Positions 53,179 to 61,575 of a DNA stretch of 64,000 nucleotides are shown here, piece by piece (position 1 is the first letter of the stretch; each line of letters starts with the position of its first letter). The translations under genes were made by a program, and so were the position numbers. The notes under the pieces were generated by a model that saw nothing but the letters and a program-made list of their open reading frames with translations, had not been told where the DNA came from and did not search any database. Source of the DNA: Flavobacterium sp. N1994 (GTDB lineage: Bacteria; Bacteroidota; Bacteroidia; Flavobacteriales; Flavobacteriaceae); the NCBI RefSeq assembly GCF_025947145.1, contig NZ_CP109999.1, forward strand, positions 2,046,001 through 2,110,000. Reading direction: 5' to 3'.

Positions 53179-54045
53179 ATGGAAACTAAAGACTTACTCA
53201 AAAAAGTTCGTAAAATCGAAATCAAAACCCGAAGATTGAGTGATCATATCTTCTCGGGCGAATACCACACGTCGTTTAAAGGACGGGGTATGACTTTTTC
53301 GGAAGTGCGTCAATACCAGTTTGGCGATGATATTCGTGCCATTGATTGGAATGTAACAGCGCGTTACAACGAACCTTACGTAAAAGTTTTTGAAGAAGAA
53401 CGAGAATTGACTATGATGTTAATGGTTGATATTTCGGGTTCGGAAAGTTTTGGAACTAAAAACCAATTGAAAAGCGAGATTGTCACGGAAATTGCAGCAA
53501 CAATGGCCTTTTCAGCGACACAAAACAATGATAAAATTGGACTGATTTTATTTTCAGACCAAATCGAATTATACATTCCGCCCAAAAAAGGAAAATCACA
53601 CGTATTAAGAATCATCCGCGAGCTAATAGAATTTCAGCCAAAAAGCAAAAAAACCGATTTATCACAAGCTTTGAAATTTCTTTCAGGAACTCAAAAAAAG
53701 AAAGCCATTGTATTTGTTATTTCCGATTTCATGGTAGAGGATGATTACGAGAAAACCTTGAAAATAGCTGGAAAAAAACACGATATAACAGGCGTTCGCG
53801 TTTATGACATCCGGGAAGAAAAGATGCCAAATATTGGTATGGTAGAAATGGAAGATGCGGAAACTGGAGAAATTCTAGTAGTAAATACTGGCTCTAAAAA
53901 AGCGCGATTGAGCTATGAACAACAGTATCGCGAGAAAGTGAGTTACTTCAAAGATATCTTTTCAAAATGTGGTTCTGGAACTGTGAATACTCGTGTAGAT
54001 GAAAGTTATGTTACCAAATTATTAGGTTATTTTAAATCGAGATAA
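53179..54045 (+). CDS. DUF58 domain protein (VWA-like)
   Basis: 288 residues. The DUF58 core FSEVRQYQFGDDIRAIDWNVTARYNEPYVKVFEEERE is followed by a degenerate VWA MIDAS-type motif (MMLMVDISGSESFG) and VISDFM. It lacks membrane helices, unlike DUF58 proteins with N-terminal anchors. It is cytoplasmic, a likely MoxR partner. 24 bases separate it from moxR and 5 from the next gene. Confidence 0.93.
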   Translation: METKDLLKKVRKIEIKTRRLSDHIFSGEYHTSFKGRGMTFSEVRQYQFGDDIRAIDWNVTARYNEPYVKVFEEERELTMMLMVDISGSESFGTKNQLKSEIVTEIAATMAFSATQNNDKIGLILFSDQIELYIPPKKGKSHVLRIIRELIEFQPKSKKTDLSQALKFLSGTQKKKAIVFVISDFMVEDDYEKTLKIAGKKHDITGVRVYDIREEKMPNIGMVEMEDAETGEILVVNTGSKKARLSYEQQYREKVSYFKDIFSKCGSGTVNTRVDESYVTKLLGYFKSR

Positions 54046-54050
54046 GAAAC

Positions 54051-55682
54051 ATGAAAAGTAAATTTGCTTTATTTTTATTCTTATTGTCGATGGCGCTTTG
54101 GGCACAACCTAAAGTGACAACTTCTGTCAATGTTACTAAAAACAAAATCGGAGCCGAATTCAAATTAACTTTGAAAACGGATGTCGATACATTGTCTAAA
54201 GTTAAATTCCCAGAAGCTAAGAATTTTGGCGCTTTAGAAGTAATTCAATCCTATAAAATTGACACCGTTAAAAATGGTGCACGTTATGAATTGATTAAAA
54301 AATACGGACTGACACAATTCGATTCAGGAAAATATGTTATCCCAAGAATTCCTGTGTTGATAAATGGTAAACCATCGTTTTCTGATAGTATCAAAGTAGA
54401 AGTTAACAACGTTAAAGTCGATACATTGAAACAAAAAATGTATGACATTAAAGATATTGCGATTGTAGATAAGCCTCTTGGCTCTTGGTGGATTTATCTT
54501 TTGATTTTAATTGCTATTGGAGTTATTGGATTTTTTATCTACAAATTCATCAAAAAAAGACAGAGTCAACCTAAAGTAGAAGAAATTGTTTTCAAATCTC
54601 CAATCGAAAAAGCTACTACTTTATTACAGCAATTGGAAGGAAAAGAACTTTGGCAAAAAGGAGAAATCAAACATTATTACTCGGAACTCACCGATATTGC
54701 TCGAAATTATATTGAAGAAGAAATTCATATTCCAGCCATGGAAAGTACTACTTCCGAACTTATTGAAGGGCTTCGAAAAGCTGCTAAACAAAAGAAATTA
54801 AAGCTTTCCAACGAAACAGTAGAGAATTTAGAAAAGGTATTAAAACAAGCCGATTTGGTAAAATTTGCCAAAGTTAAACCGCTTGATTTTGAAATTGAAG
54901 AGGACAAAAAACGAATTTCTAGCTCTATAGTAACCATTCACAAATCAATTCCAGAAATTGTGGAAGAAGATGATGAGTTGACACAATGGAACGAACAACA
55001 AAAAGAACTAGCGCGTTTACAAAAATTAAAAAAACAAAAACGAGTTCGAATCATTACCACCATCGGAATTGTAATGGGCATGTTATTGATTTTTGTCTTG
55101 GGTGTAGCATATTTCAAAGGAACCGAATACTTAAGGGATAATATTCTTGGACATCCAACCAAAGATTTAGTAGAAGGAGAATGGGTGTACAGTGAATATG
55201 GAAATCCTGGAGTTAAAGTAGAAACGCCAAAAGTCTTGAAAAGAATTGATGCAGAGAAAATGTTACCAAAAGATGCCGCTGCTATTATAAAAGAGATGCA
55301 AACTTTTGTTTACGGTAGTATTTTGGAAGACTTTAGCATTACGGTTTCTACCGTAACTTACAAGCAACCTATGAAAATGGATTTAGATAAAACAGCCGAA
55401 AATTATCTGAACCTAATGGAATCACAAGGGGCTCAAAATATTATCGTAAAGACGGAAGACTTTGATACACAACAAGGAATTACTGGTAAAAAAGCCTACG
55501 GAACTATGACTGTTTTAAATAAAATAAAAGGGAAATCAACCAAAATGTATTATGAATTGTTGCTATTCGGACAAGATGATGGTTTACAAGAAATCCTAGT
55601 AATGCATCGCGAAGAGGATAAATACGGTCAGCAAATTGCAGAGAGAATGTTGAACTCGGTTGAATTACAAACAGCGAAATAA
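54051..55682 (+). CDS. BatD-like membrane protein with DUF4381-like segment
   Basis: 543 residues. Signal peptide (1-18, ending ALWAQ); beta-sandwich (about 20-125) much like the start of BatD (VTKNKIGAEFKLTLK and YVIPRIPVLINGKPSFSD); membrane helix at about 145-165; helical cytoplasmic part (about 180-300, IARNYIEEE to TSELIEGLRK); second membrane helix at about 335-357; a C-terminal exported domain (about 370-543). The two-helix topology puts both ends in the periplasm. It is an extra BatD-type member of the operon. Its stop overlaps batA by one base (TAATG), so it is translationally coupled. Confidence 0.8.
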   Translation: MKSKFALFLFLLSMALWAQPKVTTSVNVTKNKIGAEFKLTLKTDVDTLSKVKFPEAKNFGALEVIQSYKIDTVKNGARYELIKKYGLTQFDSGKYVIPRIPVLINGKPSFSDSIKVEVNNVKVDTLKQKMYDIKDIAIVDKPLGSWWIYLLILIAIGVIGFFIYKFIKKRQSQPKVEEIVFKSPIEKATTLLQQLEGKELWQKGEIKHYYSELTDIARNYIEEEIHIPAMESTTSELIEGLRKAAKQKKLKLSNETVENLEKVLKQADLVKFAKVKPLDFEIEEDKKRISSSIVTIHKSIPEIVEEDDELTQWNEQQKELARLQKLKKQKRVRIITTIGIVMGMLLIFVLGVAYFKGTEYLRDNILGHPTKDLVEGEWVYSEYGNPGVKVETPKVLKRIDAEKMLPKDAAAIIKEMQTFVYGSILEDFSITVSTVTYKQPMKMDLDKTAENYLNLMESQGAQNIIVKTEDFDTQQGITGKKAYGTMTVLNKIKGKSTKMYYELLLFGQDDGLQEILVMHREEDKYGQQIAERMLNSVELQTAK

Positions 55683-56683
55683 TGAAAGAGGTAAGCTTTT
55701 TAAATCCTGAATTTTTCTGGTTGTTTTTAGTACTTCCAGCTGCCCTTGTTTGGTACATCTGGAAAAGAAAACAGCAATCGGCTACTTTAAAAATAAGCTC
55801 AGTGAAAGGTTTCAAAGCTCAAAAGTCTTTGTTAGCTAAATTGAAACCCATTTTGTTTGTATTGAGATTATTAGCGTTAAGCTCTTTGATTATTGCCATG
55901 GCTCGACCAAGAAAGGTAGATATCAGTAGCCAAACCAAATCCACTAAAGGAATTGATATAGTAATGGCGATTGACGTTTCGGGAAGTATGTTAGCTAAAG
56001 ATTTAAAGCCAAACCGAATGGAAGCTTTGAAAAGTGTGGCGGAAAACTTTGTTAAAGGAAGACCTAATGATAGAATCGGAATTGTGGTTTATGCCTCTGA
56101 AGCTTACACCAAAACTCCAGTTACAAGTGATAAAGCCATAGTTCAGCAAGCGATTCAAAGTATCAAATATGATAATGTTTTGCAAGATGGAACGGGAATC
56201 GGGATGGGATTGACCACAGCGGTTAATCGATTAAAGGATAGCAAAGCCAAAAGTAAAGTGATTATTCTTTTGACCGATGGGGTAAACAATGCAGGATTTA
56301 TAGAGCCAGAAACCGCTTCTCAAATAGCACGTGAATATGGAATAAAAGTGTACACTATCGGAATTGGAACCAATGGGAATGCGATGTTCCCTTATGCTTA
56401 TGCGCCTGGTGGTGGCTTTTTATTCAAAATGATGCCTGTTGAAATTGATGTGAATTTGTTGCAAACGATTGCTAAAAATACTGGTGGAAAATATTTTAGA
56501 GCTAGTAGTAATAGTAAATTAGAAGCTATTTATAACGAAATCAACAAACTAGAAACCACTGAAATTCAAGAGTTGAAATTCTATGATTACGACGAAAAAT
56601 ACAGACCGTTTGTTTGGATTGCTGGAATTTTAGTTTTGATTGAATTTGGTTTACGAAACACAATTTATAGAAGTTTTATCTAA
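55682..56683 (+). CDS. batA: BatA, von Willebrand factor A membrane protein
   Basis: 333 residues. N-terminal membrane helices (about 8-25 and 58-78), a VWA domain (about 88-300) with the MIDAS DVSGSMLAKD (Asp near 98) and LLTDGVNNAG, and a closing membrane helix (about 305-325). BatA-E were described in Bacteroides fragilis as aerotolerance factors; they probably form an inner-membrane complex with a periplasmic or cytoplasmic metal-binding face. It is coupled to the preceding gene and 6 bases from batB. Confidence 0.93.
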   Translation: MKEVSFLNPEFFWLFLVLPAALVWYIWKRKQQSATLKISSVKGFKAQKSLLAKLKPILFVLRLLALSSLIIAMARPRKVDISSQTKSTKGIDIVMAIDVSGSMLAKDLKPNRMEALKSVAENFVKGRPNDRIGIVVYASEAYTKTPVTSDKAIVQQAIQSIKYDNVLQDGTGIGMGLTTAVNRLKDSKAKSKVIILLTDGVNNAGFIEPETASQIAREYGIKVYTIGIGTNGNAMFPYAYAPGGGFLFKMMPVEIDVNLLQTIAKNTGGKYFRASSNSKLEAIYNEINKLETTEIQELKFYDYDEKYRPFVWIAGILVLIEFGLRNTIYRSFI

Positions 56684-56689
56684 AGAATT

Positions 56690-57727
56690 ATGTACGAGTT
56701 AGAAGAAAAATGGTATTTGTATTTCTTGATTGTCATTCCAGTAATGGCAATGCTTTTCTTGTATATCCAATTCTGGAAAAGAAAGAAACAACGCGAATTT
56801 GGTGATTTAGAATTAATCAAAAAACTAAGTCCTGAAAAATCAGTTTTTAAGCCAATATTGAAGTTAGTTGTTATTTTATTAGCGTTAACTTGTTTGATTA
56901 TTGGTTTGGTAAATCCAAAAATGGGAACCAAAATGGAAACGGTAAAACGTGAGGGAATAGAGATTATTTTTGCCGTTGACGTTTCAAAAAGTATGTTGGC
57001 AGAAGATGTGGCTCCAAGTCGTTTGGAAAAAAGCAAACAATTGGTTTCTCAAATCATCAACAATTTAGGTAGCGACCGAATTGGAATTATTGCTTATTCT
57101 GGTAGTGCTTTCCCTGTATTACCTATTACATCAGATTATGGTGTGGCTAAAATGTTCTTGCAAAGTATGAATCCCGGCATGATTTCGGCACAAGGAACAT
57201 CCATTGATCAAGCGATAAATTTGGCCACAACGTACGTGGATAAAAAGGATAAAACTAACAAACTTTTAATCATCATTACCGATGGTGAAGATCATTCTGA
57301 TAGCGCTGCAGATGCTGCTGAAGAAGCAAAAAAAGTTGGGTTGAAAATATTGACAATTGGGGTTGGAACCGAAAAAGGAGGAACTATTCCATTAAAACGA
57401 AATGGTGTTGTGGAGAGTTTTCAACGGGACCAAAATGGGGAAGTTGTGATTACCAAACGAAATGCAGAAGTTTTAAAAACCATTGCTAAAAACTCTGGAG
57501 GAGGCTATGTTGATGGAAATTCTACTAAAGAGGTTCTAGGTTATGTGAAAAATGCATTAGATAATATTCAAAAAACAGAATTTGAAAGCACCCAAATGGC
57601 CGATTTTAAATCACAATTTCAATGGTTCTTAGGATTTGGATTTTTCTTATTGCTTTTAGATGTTTTCTTGTTGGATAAAAAAACCAAATGGGTGAAAAAG
57701 ATGAACTTATTTAACGAAAAGGAATAA
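56690..57727 (+). CDS. batB: BatB, von Willebrand factor A membrane protein
   Basis: 345 residues. Same plan as BatA: two N-terminal helices (about 8-25, 57-77), VWA domain with FAVDVSKSMLAED (MIDAS; the second Gly of the usual motif is Lys), IITDGEDHSD and a final helix near residue 310-328 (FQWFLGFGFFLLLLDVFLL). BatA and BatB likely pair. Its stop is directly followed by the batC ATG. Confidence 0.93.
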   Translation: MYELEEKWYLYFLIVIPVMAMLFLYIQFWKRKKQREFGDLELIKKLSPEKSVFKPILKLVVILLALTCLIIGLVNPKMGTKMETVKREGIEIIFAVDVSKSMLAEDVAPSRLEKSKQLVSQIINNLGSDRIGIIAYSGSAFPVLPITSDYGVAKMFLQSMNPGMISAQGTSIDQAINLATTYVDKKDKTNKLLIIITDGEDHSDSAADAAEEAKKVGLKILTIGVGTEKGGTIPLKRNGVVESFQRDQNGEVVITKRNAEVLKTIAKNSGGGYVDGNSTKEVLGYVKNALDNIQKTEFESTQMADFKSQFQWFLGFGFFLLLLDVFLLDKKTKWVKKMNLFNEKE

Positions 57728-58495
57728 ATGAAAAAGTTGTTTTTATATAGTTTAGTTCTGATTTCTTTTTTGGCAAAAGCCCAAGACAAGGAAAAAGATA
57801 CCCATTTGCCTGAAGGAAACGATTCTTTTGCAGAAAAAAAATATGCCGATGCTGAAGCAGAATACAGAATTTCTGATGCTAAAAATCCAAAAAAAGCAAT
57901 TGCTGCTTATAATCTAGGAAATGCCATTTACCGCCAAAATCAAGCTGCCGAAGCTAAATATCATTACGCCAAAGCATTGAAAATGGCCAAAACAAGAGCA
58001 GAGAAACATCAAGCATTTCATAATATAGGAAACACTTTTATGAAAGATAAAGATTATTCCAATGCTGTTGAAGCTTATAAAAATGCTTTGCGCAATAATC
58101 CTGCTGACGAAGAAACGCGTTACAATTACGCTTTAGCAAAAGAATATCTTAAAAACAATCCGCCTAAAAAAGACGGCAATAAAAATAAAGACAAAAAGGA
58201 CGATAAGAAAGACGACAAAAAAGACGGTAAAGACAAAGACAAGGATAAAAAGGACGACGATAAGAAAGACGGAAAAGATAAAGACAAGGATAAAAAAGAA
58301 GGCGATAAGGATAAAGACAAAAAAGACGATAAAAATCAAAACGATGGTCAACCTAAACCTCAACCAGGAGGAATTTCGAAACAACGTTTAGAAAATTTAT
58401 TGGATGCCGTAAATAATGAGGAGAAAAAAATTCAGGAAAAAGTAAACAAACAAAAAGTACAAGCCAACCCTAAAAAAACTGATAAAGATTGGTAG
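57728..58495 (+). CDS. batC: BatC, TPR protein with Lys/Asp-rich segment
   Basis: 255 residues. Signal peptide (1-18, ends AKA); TPR repeats (about 30-140: AIAAYNLGNAIYRQNQAAEAKYHYAKAL, AVEAYKNALRNNPADEETRYNYALAK); then a low-complexity Lys/Asp stretch (about 143-210) built of KDDKKDGKDK-type units; a conserved helix near the end (KQRLENLLDAVNNEEKKIQEKVNKQK). Periplasmic. The low-complexity run comes from AAAGAC-type hexanucleotide repeats and may vary in length among strains. Confidence 0.92.
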   Translation: MKKLFLYSLVLISFLAKAQDKEKDTHLPEGNDSFAEKKYADAEAEYRISDAKNPKKAIAAYNLGNAIYRQNQAAEAKYHYAKALKMAKTRAEKHQAFHNIGNTFMKDKDYSNAVEAYKNALRNNPADEETRYNYALAKEYLKNNPPKKDGNKNKDKKDDKKDDKKDGKDKDKDKKDDDKKDGKDKDKDKKEGDKDKDKKDDKNQNDGQPKPQPGGISKQRLENLLDAVNNEEKKIQEKVNKQKVQANPKKTDKDW

Positions 58496-58515
58496 TTAAC
58501 TGAAAATTTGAAAAA

Positions 58516-60279
58516 ATGAAAAGGAGCATAGTATTATTGTTTTTAGTGACAAATTCCCTTTTGGCCCAAGTACAATTTGAGGCAAAAGTGAGCAAGAATT
58601 CTTTGGGAGTAAATGAGCGTCTTCGTATTGATTTTACGATGAATGCTGATGGTGATAATTTTGTGCCACCTAATTTTGAAGCCTGTGGTTTTAAAGTCGT
58701 TGGCGGACCAAGTCAATCGGTAAGTCAATCCTGGATTAATGGGAGAAGTTCGTTTAACAAATCCTACATCTACATTTTACTACCGACGCAAAAAGGAGCA
58801 TTAACGATTAGACAAGCTTCCATCGAAATTAATGGTCAGACTTATAAAACATCTCCTGTAAGAGTCAATGTGACAAATGCTGTTGAAATTCCCAAAGATC
58901 CCAACGAAGCGCCAGCCATTAGCGCCGATGACAATATTTATTTAGTTGCCGATATTTCAAAAGCCAATCCTTACCTCAACGAACCTATAACAGTTGTTTA
59001 CAAATTATACTTCAGTTATAACATCGGTATCTCAAACTGGCGCGAGTTAAACAAACCAAAATACAATGATTTTTGGAGCCAAAATATTGACATCAAACAA
59101 TTAGTTGCTCAAGACGGCACATTCAAAGGAGAACGCTATCGTTATGTTGTATTGAGAAAAACGGTATTATATCCACAAAAATCAGGAAAACTAGAAATCG
59201 AACCTTTATCTCTTGATATTGATTGTCAAGTGCCAACCAATAGAAGAAATTTTTGGGGACAACCCTTGATGACTGAAGACAGTAAACGTGTTTCTGCAGG
59301 AAGCAAAGTAATCAACGTTAGAGCTTTACCAGAATCTGGAAAACCTGAGGATTTTTCGGGAGCTGTGGGTCATTTTGATTTTCAAGTAAAACCATCGAAA
59401 ACACTATTGAAAAACGGAGAATCTTTAGATTTGGATGTTAGTGTGGTTGGTACCGGAAACCTAAAACTATTCACGCTACCAAAACCTGTTATGCCTTCCG
59501 CTTTAGAAATGTATGATCCTGTTCACGATGAAAATGTTTCGACTCCGCTTACTGGAATGACAGGAAGAATTTCTGATAAATACACTATAATTCCACAAGA
59601 CAAAGGCAACTATCAAATAAAACCTCTGCGTTTTACCTATTTTGATTTGGGTTCTTCAAGTTATAAAACCATAACATCCAAACCTATAACTATTACGGTT
59701 TTAGATGGTCCTGGTGTGGCCAATTCAGAAAAAACAAATTCAAACGAGACAACAAAATCCAAACCAGAAGTGGCTAAAACGTTTGCTTACAACAAACAAG
59801 TGGCTCATTTGGAACCTATTAAAAAAGACGGCTTCTTAGGCTCGGGATTGTTTTACTCCTTGATGGCTTTGCCGTTTTTAGCCATCCCGTTTTTTATAGT
59901 GGGTAAAAAGAGAAAAGAGGCTTCTGATAATGACATTGTTGGCAACAAAATCAAAAAATCTAATGCTTTGGCTAAAAAATATTTGGGCGACGCCAAAAAA
60001 CATTTGGGTAACAAAGAGCCATTTTATATTGCATTAGAAAAAGCCATGCACAACTTCTTAAAAGCCAAATTAAACATCGAGACTTCGGAGATGAGCAAAG
60101 AAAAAATAAGCGAATTATTGCTTTCGCGAAAAGCAAATGTTACAACCGTTGCTGAATTTATTCACTTAACCGAAAACTGTGAGTTGGCCCGTTATGCGCA
60201 ATCTTCTGAAACCGCTATTCAGCAAGATTATGACAAGGCGGTAGAAATTATTTCTGAACTAGAAAAGCAATTAAAATAA
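58516..60279 (+). CDS. batD: BatD, oxygen-tolerance membrane protein
   Basis: 587 residues. Signal peptide (1-17, ends LLAQ); BatD domain (about 20-400) with SKNSLGVNERLRIDFTM, SQSWINGRSSFNKSYIYILLPTQKG, DISKANPYLNEPITVVYKLY and RYRYVVLRKTVLYPQKSGKLEIEPL; membrane helix at about 447-467; a C-terminal helical domain (about 480-587, AKKYLGDAKKHLGNKEPFYIALEKAMHNFLKAKL) in the cytoplasm. Standard BatD plan. It starts 20 bases after batC. Confidence 0.94.
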   Translation: MKRSIVLLFLVTNSLLAQVQFEAKVSKNSLGVNERLRIDFTMNADGDNFVPPNFEACGFKVVGGPSQSVSQSWINGRSSFNKSYIYILLPTQKGALTIRQASIEINGQTYKTSPVRVNVTNAVEIPKDPNEAPAISADDNIYLVADISKANPYLNEPITVVYKLYFSYNIGISNWRELNKPKYNDFWSQNIDIKQLVAQDGTFKGERYRYVVLRKTVLYPQKSGKLEIEPLSLDIDCQVPTNRRNFWGQPLMTEDSKRVSAGSKVINVRALPESGKPEDFSGAVGHFDFQVKPSKTLLKNGESLDLDVSVVGTGNLKLFTLPKPVMPSALEMYDPVHDENVSTPLTGMTGRISDKYTIIPQDKGNYQIKPLRFTYFDLGSSSYKTITSKPITITVLDGPGVANSEKTNSNETTKSKPEVAKTFAYNKQVAHLEPIKKDGFLGSGLFYSLMALPFLAIPFFIVGKKRKEASDNDIVGNKIKKSNALAKKYLGDAKKHLGNKEPFYIALEKAMHNFLKAKLNIETSEMSKEKISELLLSRKANVTTVAEFIHLTENCELARYAQSSETAIQQDYDKAVEIISELEKQLK

Positions 60280-60286
60280 AACGGAG

Positions 60287-61033
60287 ATGAAAAAGATACT
60301 TATTTTATTATTGTTCGTTTCTCAAGTTTTTTGGGCACAATCTGCTTTTGATCAAGGAAATCAATTCTATCAAAAAGAAAATTACCAAGCGGCCATTACT
60401 AGTTTTGAAAGTGTTTTAAATACTGGCAAACAATCGGCTGAATTGTATTTTAATCTTGGAAATTGTTATTATAAGATTCACAAAGTAGCTCCAGCGATAT
60501 ACAATTATGAGAAAGCTTTATTGTTGAGTCCAAATGACAACGAAATAAAAACCAACCTAGAATTCGCTAGAAAAATGGCCATTGACGATATCAAAGTAAT
60601 TCCAAAAGTGGGTTTCAACAAACTCCTAGCTGACTTTACTTCAAAGTATCATTACGACACTTGGGCTTGGATTGCAGTTGTTTTTGCTTTCTTGTTTTTA
60701 CTCTTTTTTGTGGGCTATTATTTTTCACAGAAAACCATTTTGAAACGTGTTTTCTTTATTGGAATGTTCTTTTGGTTGTTAGGGATTTTTCTGAGTGCAG
60801 CTTCTGGATTCTATGAAAAAAGCAGAAATGAAAACGAAAGACCTGCTATAATTTTTGCTGAAAGCACACCCCTTAAAAGCGAACCAAAAGCAAGTGGTCA
60901 AGAAGCAACCTTACTTCACGAAGGAACAAAAGTCTACATTCTAGAAAGCATTGCTAACTGGAAAAAAGTAGAACTCACCGACGAAACTACAGGTTGGATT
61001 GAGGATGGCACAATTAAAGAAATTAAAAATTAG
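60287..61033 (+). CDS. batE: BatE, TPR and SH3 membrane protein
   Basis: 248 residues. Signal peptide (1-17, ends VFWAQ); two TPR units (about 22-95: AFDQGNQFYQKENYQAAITSFESVL); two membrane helices (about 122-145, 153-172); a bacterial SH3-type domain (about 190-245) ending LLHEGTKVYILESIANWKKVELTDETTGWIEDGTI. It is the last gene of the Bat operon, 7 bases after batD. Confidence 0.92.
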   Translation: MKKILILLLFVSQVFWAQSAFDQGNQFYQKENYQAAITSFESVLNTGKQSAELYFNLGNCYYKIHKVAPAIYNYEKALLLSPNDNEIKTNLEFARKMAIDDIKVIPKVGFNKLLADFTSKYHYDTWAWIAVVFAFLFLLFFVGYYFSQKTILKRVFFIGMFFWLLGIFLSAASGFYEKSRNENERPAIIFAESTPLKSEPKASGQEATLLHEGTKVYILESIANWKKVELTDETTGWIEDGTIKEIKN

Positions 61034-61051
61034 CCTTTCAAAATAACAAAG

Positions 61052-61059
61052 TATCTTTG
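61052..61059 (+). promoter_or_regulatory. -7 box upstream of the 61122 gene
   Basis: TATCTTTG, exact TAnnTTTG. The following hairpin (61074-61103) would be in the leader of the 61122 gene or, for read-through from batE, act as terminator. Confidence 0.4.
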
Positions 61060-61073
61060 CCAAAATTTAAATC

Positions 61074-61110
61074 AAGAAGCATAAGTCTTTTCTCTTGCTT
61101 CTTTTTTCTT
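61074..61110 (+). terminator. Terminator after the Bat operon
   Basis: Stem AAGAAGCA (61074-61081) / TGCTTCTT (61096-61103) with a 14-base loop, followed by a T-run. As it also lies between a -7 box and the next ATG it could be an attenuator. Confidence 0.55.
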
Positions 61111-61121
61111 TTATCAAAATT

Positions 61122-61478
61122 ATGTCAAGAGACGAACAATTAAAAAACCGCTGGGACAAAGTCGTTGAAATCCTTTCTAATCAGTTTGCTGAAGGAGATG
61201 TATTGGATTTGGACGCTATTATATATCTAATCGGAGTTCAAGAGTTAGGAAAAATACACCAAACTTTCAAAAAAGACGAAAAACTCAATCTGATGCACAT
61301 TGCCATCTGCCGTTTATTAGAACCTTATGGTTTCTATGAATTCGATTTTTTTGACAAAGAAGGTTGGCCTCATTACAAAGTCAAAGAAGAATTACCTCCA
61401 TTGAAAGCTGGAGAACAATCAGTCTTAATGAAAGAAGCCATTGTGAATTATTTCGTGGAAAGAGAAGTGATTGATTAA
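61122..61478 (+). CDS. Conserved small protein of unknown function
   Basis: 118 residues from the ATG at 61122; an earlier in-frame TTG lies within the terminator hairpin and is rejected. Acidic, soluble, no signal peptide: SRDEQLKNRWDKVVEILSNQFAEGDVLDLDAIIYLIGVQELGKI, then LNLMHIAICRLLEPYGFYEFDFFDKEGWPHY. The length and composition match small Bacteroidota proteins found near pheS, but I know no function. Confident that it codes, unsure of role. Confidence 0.75.
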   Translation: MSRDEQLKNRWDKVVEILSNQFAEGDVLDLDAIIYLIGVQELGKIHQTFKKDEKLNLMHIAICRLLEPYGFYEFDFFDKEGWPHYKVKEELPPLKAGEQSVLMKEAIVNYFVEREVID

Positions 61479-61479
61479 A

Positions 61480-61514
61480 AACTTCCAACTTCCAACTTCT
61501 AACTTCCAACTTTT
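61480..61514 (+). repeat. Five tandem 7-bp repeats before pheS
   Basis: AACTTCC at 61480, 61487 and 61501; AACTTCT at 61494; AACTTTT at 61508. The array begins 1 base after the stop of the upstream gene and ends 3 bases before the -7 box (61518-61525), so it fills the -33 region and the spacer of the pheS promoter. Confidence 0.85.
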
Positions 61515-61517
61515 CCC

Positions 61518-61525
61518 TAAATTTG
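61518..61525 (+). promoter_or_regulatory. -7 box of pheS
   Basis: TAAATTTG, exact TAnnTTTG, 50 bases upstream of the pheS ATG. No TTTG at the -33 position, where the 7-bp repeats lie. Confidence 0.5.
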
Positions 61526-61575
61526 CACCTTCAACGACCCGAGCCTTTGGGCGAATTGTATGAAATAAAAGACCG

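Noticed and set aside
58126..58384. Antisense frames opposite the BatC Lys/Asp run
   Set aside because: They are Phe/Leu/Ser/Val-rich mirror images of low-complexity coding sequence, without promoter or family features.
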